Below are positions 26,001-35,000 of a stretch of 64,000 nt of DNA, piece after piece (within the stretch, counting starts at the first letter, position 1; every line of letters begins with the position of its first letter). The notes under the pieces were generated by a model. It was not told where the DNA came from, did not search any database, and worked only from the letters and a program-made list of their open reading frames with translations. The stretch comes from Paenibacillus sp. KS-LC4 (GTDB lineage: Bacteria > Bacillota > Bacilli > Paenibacillales > Paenibacillaceae): positions 3,738,501 through 3,802,500 of the forward strand of contig NZ_CP145905.1 of the NCBI RefSeq assembly GCF_036894955.1, written 5' to 3'. The position numbers and the translations under genes are program-made.

Positions 26001-29000
26001 GCGAACGGATAGGCAGGCAGGCTAATGCGCTGCGGAGCGGGTTGATACAGCTTGTCCCAATCAATGCTGCCACCAAGAACCCAATGTTCGGCGAGCTTGG
26101 CGTGCTGATGATTCTGGATCCAATTGCTCGTATCAGATGCAAGGTTACCGAGGCTCGATTTGTCCTTGCCGCGCCTGACCTGACCACGGTAAAGACCGGA
26201 GATGCTTTCCTGCCCTTGCACGTACGCTTCCAAACGATCTGTCAGCTCCTGCAAGGATCGGACCACGAGAGCCATCCGCTCCTCCATCTTGTCGCGTCCC
26301 ACCTGCAACGTATAGGCCGCGGACGCCAGATCGGCGTCCGTGATGCGTCCTTCCGCCACGAAGGCTAGCAGCTGGCGGATCTTTTCCTGCAGACGCTCCT
26401 CATTTTTCGCAGACAACACAACGATTACCGGCTGCTCCGGCTCTGTATCTTTGGTCTGACGTGCTCCGCTCGGGATATATTCCTCAATCACCAAATGCGC
26501 GTTCGATCCGCCAGCGCCAAATGACGAGATCCCGGCGATGCGCGGATATTCTCGACGAACCCCATCCAGTTCCAGAACCGGACGCGGCCACTCTCCCAAT
26601 TCCTGCTGCACGACAAACGGCGTCTTGCCGAAATTGATGTTCGGGTTCAGCGTCTTGGCGTGCAGGGTCGGCGCGATCTGTCCATGCATCATCTGCAGCA
26701 ACACTTTTGTCACCCCTGCGATGCCTGAAGCACTCTCGCAATGGCCGATGTTCGACTTGACCGAGCCGATTGCGCAGAACTGCTTGTCCTCCGTTCCTTT
26801 TTCAAATGCTTTGGTCAGGCCAGTAATCTCGATCGGGTCTCCCAGCGACGTGCCGGTTCCATGTGCTTCGAGATACGATATCGTCCGCGGGTGAACGCCC
26901 GCACGCTGCAAAGCATCTGCGATGACGCGAGACTGCGCGTTCGGGTTCGGCACCGTGTAGCCGTTGGTTTTGCCGCCAGCGTTAACCATGCTGCCTTTGA
27001 TGACGCCATAAATATGGTCGCCGTCTGCTATCGCCTTGTGCAGCGGCTTCAGTAAGATCGCCCCAACACCCTCTCCGTCGACAAAGCCGTCTGCCCCATC
27101 GCCGAACGCCTTGCACGCATCTGTCGCCGAGAGCATCGTCATCGCCGAGAGCCGCACATAGTGCGCCGGATCAGAGATCAGGTTGACCCCGCCTGCGATT
27201 GCACTATCGCTCGTGCCGCTGTACAAGCTCTCCAAGGCGAGATGAATCGCCGTCAAAGAGGACGAGCAAGCCGTATCCACATTGATGCTCGGCCCTTGGA
27301 AGTTAAAGAGATAGGAGACGTGGTTCGCCAGCGACCAGAAGTTTGCACCCGTCGGGTAAAAAGCGTTCATGATCCCGGCGAACACCCCGACCTTGCCACT
27401 CTCCGCCAGATTGCCCGGTGTATACCCCGCGTCTTCGATACTCGCGTATACCGTCTCTATGAACAGCCGCTCCTGCGGGTCCATCTTCTCCGCTTCGGCA
27501 GGGGAGATCTGGAAGAACAAGGGATCGAACTTGTCGATGTCCTTCAGGAACGCTCCCCATCGGGTATACATCGTCCCCGCTTTTCCTTTTTCCGGGTCAA
27601 AATAGTCCTGCCAGTTCCAGCGTTCTTGCGGAATCTCGCCCACGCTGCTGCGGCCTTGCTTCAGATTGTTCCAGAAGCTGTTCACATCATCAGCGCCCGG
27701 ATAGCGTCCCGCCAGACCTACGATCGCAATGTCATGCAGGCGCATCGGCGCCTCTTCAGCTCTAACTTCGCGGAAGACAGGCGCCTCTACCTGCCGCTGT
27801 AGATAGCGCTTGGAGGACGTGCGAAAGGTCAGGTTCGTGCGTGTTTGCTCCGCCTGTGCAAACACGGATGCCTCCATATGCGGCGTCTGCTGCACCTCCG
27901 TCTGCCCGGCCAGCCCGAGCTTTGCAACAAGCACCTCGTGCTGCGTATCGACCAGATAATTGGCCAGCGAGTCTAAAGTTTGGTATTCAAAAAACAGCGT
28001 ACTGTTGAAATGCTCCCCGATCCCTTCGCGCAACGCATTGGTCAGCTGCACGACAATAATCGAATCGATGCCATACTCCTCCAGCGATTCGGCTGGGTCG
28101 ATCTGGTCACTCGGAATTTTCAGCGTGTCACCGACCACATTTTGCAGGTAAGCGATGACGTTTTCACGCAGGCGTTCTTTCGTAACCGGAGCCTTCGTGG
28201 CAAGAGCCCGCGCGAGCGGCGCGACGAATGCCGACTCCGTAGCCGCAATCGGTTCTGCTTTCAACGGTTCGGGGTCGAAGCCGATCGCCTTCTGCAATAC
28301 ATCCTTATGCGCCTTAACAAAGTAGTCGGCCAACTCACCGAGCGTCTGATATTCAAAGAACAAGGTGCTGCTGATCTCCCCAAACAACTCGCGCAGAGCA
28401 TTGGTCAGTTGCACGACGAGTATCGAGTCGATGCCGTACTCCTCCAACGCTTCCGTCTCGTCGATTTTGCACACCGGAATCTTCAACGTGTCGCTGACGA
28501 GCTCTTTCAGATACGTCACGCTCTTCTCGCGCAGAGATTGAGGAGAAGGCGCGTCGTTTGTAGCCTGCACAGGGGATGGCTTAATCGCTACCGCTTGCGA
28601 TTTTGCTGCTTGCGGCTTAGTCGCTTGCTTAGCCACCGACTTGCTTTTCCTCGCTGCCTGCTTCTGGCGAACGACGCCGTCGCTCATGGCGACGACAATT
28701 TGCTGGCCAAGCTCATGCGCCTGCTCTGCCGGATGAAGCACGCTGGAGAAGCCTTCGCTCACCAGCACCTTGCCCCAGACCTCCGGGAACAGTCCCGGGT
28801 TGCCCGGAATACGCAGCTGTGCATCTTCGTAGAGCCACCAGCCTTCGAGCAGGCCGAATGTCAGATGCGTGAACAGCGCATTTTGCGAAATCTCGTTCAG
28901 AAAAAGAAGACCGTTCGGTCGAAGCACGGCTTTGGCGTTGCGAATGGTCTGCCGGATGTTCTTGGTCGCATGCAGAACATTGGTCGCGATGACAAGGTCG

Positions 29001-32000
29001 TAGGTCCCCGCTTCAATATCCTGTCCGGCGAGCGGGGCTTCGACGTTGAAGATCCTCGTTGCGAGATAAGGAGTGTCAGCCCTGTACTCACGCTCTGCAT
29101 GGAGCAGAAACGCACGCGAGATGTCGGTGTAGCAGTACTCCGCAATGCGCTCCTGATACGGCCGCAGCTTGCGGAAGACCATCGCACTCGTGCCTCCCGT
29201 GCCGGCTCCGATCTCCAGAATGCGCAGCGAGACGGCCGGATCGTCTGTCATTCGTTCTTGTAGATAGGTCACCACCGAGTCGGCTAGCACTTCGTTGAAA
29301 TAGTCGGAAATCTGGTTGTTCTTATAGACCCCCTCCACCAGCGCCATCGAGGAGTTGGGGAATATGATCTCCGTCGCCGGCACGCGGCCGGTCAAAATAT
29401 CCGGCAAGGCGCGCAAGGTGGCCTCAACGAGCAGCACCTGTGCTTTCAGGTTCGGGTTGGCGAGCCAGTACGGCTTATTCGCTTCCCATTCCTGCCAGAG
29501 TGCCTGCGCCGATGTATCGAACTTGAGCGCAGGATCGCGCTCCAGAACAGCAACGCTCTCCGTCAGCCATTTGTGGTAAAATCCACGCACCGCATTTCCA
29601 TCCTGCAATTGCGGCGCTTGAAGCTGCGCACCGAGCAAACGAACTAGCAGCTTCTCCATGTCCGACTTGTCCAAGCTCTCGTCCACCTTCATGCGCTCCA
29701 CGCGACTGTTCTGATTTGGCAGCCGCTTTTGCAGCGAATCTGCAAGCGCAGACAGAACGTCCGTCCCGATCTGTATCGTCTCGGTCGCGTTCACCCCTTC
29801 GACCTGTACAGCCTTGGTGGTTTTCATCAGCCCAAATTGGGCGATCGGGCGTGTTAACAACGTCTCCAGAGCTTCCATCGCTTCCTTCGGTTCGACAAAT
29901 CCGATACCGACCTGCGACAACAGCTCCCCTTCTTTGGAATGCACGATCTCCTCGGCGTTCCAGTAGCCCCAGTTCATCACCTTTACGCGGCAAGACATCT
30001 CGTTGGCCATCTGGTGGGCAAAGGCATCCATGAACGTGCAACCAGCCGCATAGTGGCTCTGGCTCGCGTTTTTGATGAACGAGATAATTGAAGAGAAGAA
30101 CAGGACAAAATCAAGCGGCTCGTCGCGGAACACCTGAGCCATGCGTAAAGAGACATCCGCCTTCGCCGAAAATCCGGTGCGGAATTGCTCCTCCTCCATG
30201 CGATCCAGCGCTGCGTCCTGCAACACCATCGCCGAGTGGATAATCCCGTCAATTCGGCCATACCGATGCTTGATCTCGTCACGCGCCTGCTGAAGCGAAG
30301 CCGCATCGCTCGCATCGGCGGCCACATAGTGCGGGGCCTTGCCATGCCGTCCAAGGGCTTCGAGCTTAGCTCGAATGGAGGCATCGGGTTGACGGCGACC
30401 GATCCAGACGACCTGCGCCTCGTAGCGGCGGATCATGTACTCAGTCCATGCTTCTCCGATCCGTCCGGCCCCACCAATTATCAAATACACGCCGCCCTGT
30501 CGGTATAGCGTGCCGTCAGCACGCCCCGCTTGGAGCGAGACGAGCTGCTGGCGATACCATTCACCGCCTCGATAGACCCAAGAGCGACCGCGGCGATCCG
30601 GCGGAAGCTGCAGCAATTCAACCAACGGCCAGACGCCCGCTTCGAGATCGACGAGGCGAATTTTCCAGCGCGGGTACTCCTTCGCCAGAGAACCGACGAA
30701 GCCATGTAAGCTGGCGTGAGTTGGGTTGACCTGCTCCTGTGCGTGTAGAGGCTGGACCTGCGTCGTGAGTACCGTTAAGCCCAGCGGGCGGGATTCGTAT
30801 CCCGCTTGCAAAAGAGCTTTAATCGTGCGGAAAAGCAGCAGCACGCCTTCTTCTTGCTCCATGACCAGCGCCTCGCTAGTCACCGAGGAGATAGCGCGCT
30901 GCGGAGCGATCCAGAAAATGTGGTCGAAGCTGCCTAGACGCTGCAGTTTGCCTCCAATCTCTGCGATGGAATCGCTCGGACGCAGGTCAAGCGATTCCAC
31001 TTTCGAAAGGAGCAAGCACACGGAACGCTGCTGCTCCGAAGTACCTCCGACTACCAGCACGCGTTCCGCTGAAGCCGGGAAAGGCGGCACGCGTTCCGGC
31101 GTGACGACATCCCATACTGGTGCCAAGGCCAAGTTGCCGACCAACGGGTCGTTTGTGCCAGCCTGGTCGGACGGCGTTGTCGCATCCAGCGCACGGTATG
31201 TAAAGCCTTCGAATCGAACCGAAACGCGGCCTGCCTCGTCGCAAAGATCGATGTCGAGCTTCTCCACCGCGCCGCCTGCATGGCTGCCTTCACTGTAGCG
31301 AAGCACTGCCCACATCTCAGAGGTGCAGGCTTGGTAGACCTTCAGCTTTTGCAGCACGAACGGCAAAATCGGATTCGGCGAGAGGTCTCCGCCTGCGCCG
31401 AGCAGAAAGCCTACCGACGCCTGCAGCGCAGAATCCATCAGGCTCGGATGCAGAACATATCGGCGGGCGGATGCTGTAAGCGCGGACGGCAGAGCAAGTC
31501 GAGCCAGTACGAGACCTGCGCCGACATAGAGCTCTTGAATACCCCGATGACCTTCCCCGTACTCGATGCCCATCAACGAGAAGGCTTCATAGCAGGCTAC
31601 CGATGTCAGCACCTGTGCGGACGCTTGCTTCTGGAACGAGACAAGATCGACCGTCGGAGGAGCCGTGAGAGAAGCGAGGAACGCGCGGCCTTCGCTATGC
31701 ACCACAGGTTCTGAGTCCTGCCCCACTGTGTAGATCTCATACGCGACCTCGCCATTCTCTTCCGGGAACAATCCAATGTGCACCTGCACAGGCTGCTCTC
31801 CTAACGTAATCGGGCGAACCCATGCAACATTGTGCAGTTGCACCTCGCTCGACCCTTCGACCAGCCTGCCGACCGCATGCTCGACTGCGGCCCGCGCCAT
31901 CTCCAAATATGCCACGCCCGGCAGGACTCGATTGCCCTGCACCCGATGATCGTTCAAGAAGAACTCCTCTCCAGTAAAGGTCGACGTGAAGCGCTGTTCG

Positions 32001-35000
32001 GCAAAATCGGACGTGTTCTGATGCAGCAGCGGGTGAAGCGCGCTCGGCGCATCCGCCTTTTCGAACACGACCTTTTCCGTCGCTCTGTTCGGAGCTTTGG
32101 GAATCCAATAGCGCTCCTTGGCAAACGGGTAGGTCGGCAGACTGATGCGCTGCGGACGCCCTTGACGGTAGAGGCGATTCCAGTCGATCTCCACGCCTTT
32201 AACCCAGAGATCTGCCAGCTTGTCAAGCTTGCCTTTGGCGATCCAACGGTTCAGGAGCTCCCGGGAGTCCTCGTCTGTGCTGAAAAGCGCAACCGTCTCT
32301 TTACTGTGCTTGACGGAGCCGCGATGCACGCCCGCCTGCCTGTCCGGGTCTGCCAGATACGCATCAAGCTTTTGTGTCAGCTCCGAGAGGTCGCTGACGA
32401 CAAAGGCCATGCGCTCCTCCATCGCCTCCCGACCGACTTGCAGCGTATAGGCAAGGTTGATCAGGTTGAGCGGTTGAAGAGCCTCCTCTGCCAGTGTGAC
32501 AGACTCTTGATGCAGGTCGGCCGCAGCCGTTTCCCGAATCGCTCCCTCAGACCCAGCCATGTAGGCCACCGCCGCCGCGATCGAATCTTGCTCCAGCAGC
32601 TCTTTAGGATCGACCTCCAGTTGGAATTCCGTTTGCAGACGCTCGCTCAGTTTGGCGAGGTGAATCGGTTCAATCCCATATTCGCTCCACTCGACATCCG
32701 CTTCCAACGCGTCTGCCCTCACGTGAATCAGATCCGCGAGCATCTCCCGGATCACCGCCTCCAATCGCAGTTCCATCCCTTGCACTTGCACAGGCTCCAT
32801 AGCTTGCACAGCCACCCGCACCGGATTCTGACGCTGCGCTTGCTCGTTCTTGTTCAGAGCCGCTAGCAAGCGGCCCGCATAGGCGACCAGGCGCTCTTTG
32901 TTTTTCGCGGACAGGAGAACTAGCGCAGCACCCTGACCCTCCGTGCTCGTCACCGATTGCGACGGGATGTATTCCTCCAAAATCACGTGTGCGTTCGAGC
33001 CGTACGCCCCGAACGAGCTCAGCCCGGCACGACGCGGGTATTCGACCCGCTCACCGTTTTCGATAAGCGTCGGACGCTGCCACTCTTCCGTCACATGCTG
33101 GACGTAAAAAGGTGAATTTTCCAGATCAATATATTGGTTGAGCTCCACCGAATGCAGCGACGGCACAAGCTTTTTGTGATGCAGCTGCAGGGCAACTTTG
33201 TGCAAACCGCTGATGCCAGCCGCCGATTCGCCGTGGCCGATATTAGACTTGACCGAACCAATCGAGCAGTATTGCTTGCCTGGCGTAAAGTGTCGGAACG
33301 CCTTGACCAGCCCCTGAATCTCGATCGGGTCGCCAAGCGATGTGCCGGTGCCGTGCGCTTCCATATACGAGATCGTACGTGGATTGATACCCGTTTTTTC
33401 CAAACATGCCTGAATCATGTCCGCCTGCGCCACCGGGCTCGGGACGGTAATCCCGCTCACCGCACCCACATGGTTGGTCGTGCTACCTTTGACCACCGCA
33501 TAAATGTGGTCATTGTCTGCAATCGCCTTGCTCAGCGGCTTAAGCAGCACCGCTCCGACGCCTTCGCCCGACACATACCCGTCGCCGCCCTTGCCGAACG
33601 TGTGGCAGTACCCGTCGCTGGAATGCATGTCCATCATGCCATACGTCATGTACTTGTTCGGATGCAGGGACAGGTTTACCCCGCCGGCCAGCGCCACTTC
33701 ACACTCGCCGCGCTTGATGCTCTCCAGCGCCAGATGAACGGCAATCAGCGAAGACGAGCAGACGGTGTCGATCGCCATGCTCGGTCCGTGAAAATTGCAA
33801 AAATACGACACGCGGTTCGCGATCGACGCATAGCTAAGCGACAAAGGCTGCGGCTGTCCGTCGCGCACCGCTTCGGCTTGAATCAACGTGTAATCCTTGT
33901 GCATCACCCCGACGAACACGCCGACATTACGACGCTTGTTCGGTCCTTTTGGCGTCACCACTGTCTTCGGGGTGTAGCCGGCGTCTTCCACCGCTTCCCA
34001 GCAGGTTTCCAGGAACAAGCGCTCCTGCGGGTCAATCGTCTCCGCTTCCCGTGGCGAAATGCGGAAGAATTGCGGGTCGAAGCGATCCGGATCATGGATA
34101 AAACCGCCCCACCGCGACATCGACTTACCGGACGGAGACTTGACGCCCTCCAGCCGCTCCCGCTCCCAGCGCGACTGCGGAACCTCCGTGATACAGTCTT
34201 TTCCAGCCAGAAGATTTTCCCAGAACTCGTGAAGGTCGCGCGATTGCGGATACTTGCCGGACATCCCGATGATCGCAATGTCCTCTCCCGCATCCGGCAC
34301 GCTATAGCTGTTGGTCACTGGCAGTTCGCGCTCCGCTTCGTACAGCTCGTCCGCAGTCCCGCTCCACCCTGTCTGATTCGCTCCGCTTGCACTGCTGCCA
34401 AAGCGATCCGCATGATGCTCAGCAAGGTACTCGGCCAGCTCCATGATCGTCGTGTACTCAAACAGCAGCGTCGGCATGAGCTGCGTTTCGAGCTTGCCGC
34501 CAATCGCCGTCACGACCTCCAGCAGCATCGAAGAGTCAAGGCCAATCTCGTAGTATCCGACGTCTGTCGCCACTTGCTCTTCCGGGCTTCGCAGCTTTTC
34601 TGCGATCAAACGGCGCAGGAATGAGGATGCCTCCTCGGCCCCCGAAACGCCTCCCGAGGCATGAGTAGGAGCTGAGACTAGTACGGAAGGTCGGGAATGT
34701 GGTTTCGATTTTGGCTTTGGCATCGGCTTCGGCTGTTCTTCCACAGCTGCCTCCGCCTTGCGGGCCGATTTGATCAGCCCCTCCCCACGCACAAGCTTGC
34801 CCTTGTAATTGAGCAGTTCTGCGATCTTCTTTCCGTTCGTGTCAAAAAACTCCATCGTCAGACAATTGAGCTCTTTCCTCCGCTCAACCGGCTTGGCGAT
34901 ACGCGTCCAGCATTTCGCTCCGAGGAGTGCGGCGGCGCGAAATTTTTCATAAAATAGCGGCAGGAACAGCCGCTGCTCCTCCTCGTTCGTGTTGTCGAAC

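Noticed and set aside
33134-34624. Long plus-strand open frame (496 codons) antisense to PKS2
   Set aside because: It mirrors the high-GC, strongly coding PKS2 frame, is rich in Arg, His and Leu without any recognisable motif, and has no plausible ribosome site. The same applies to plus-strand frames at 1783-3102 and 27980-29263.
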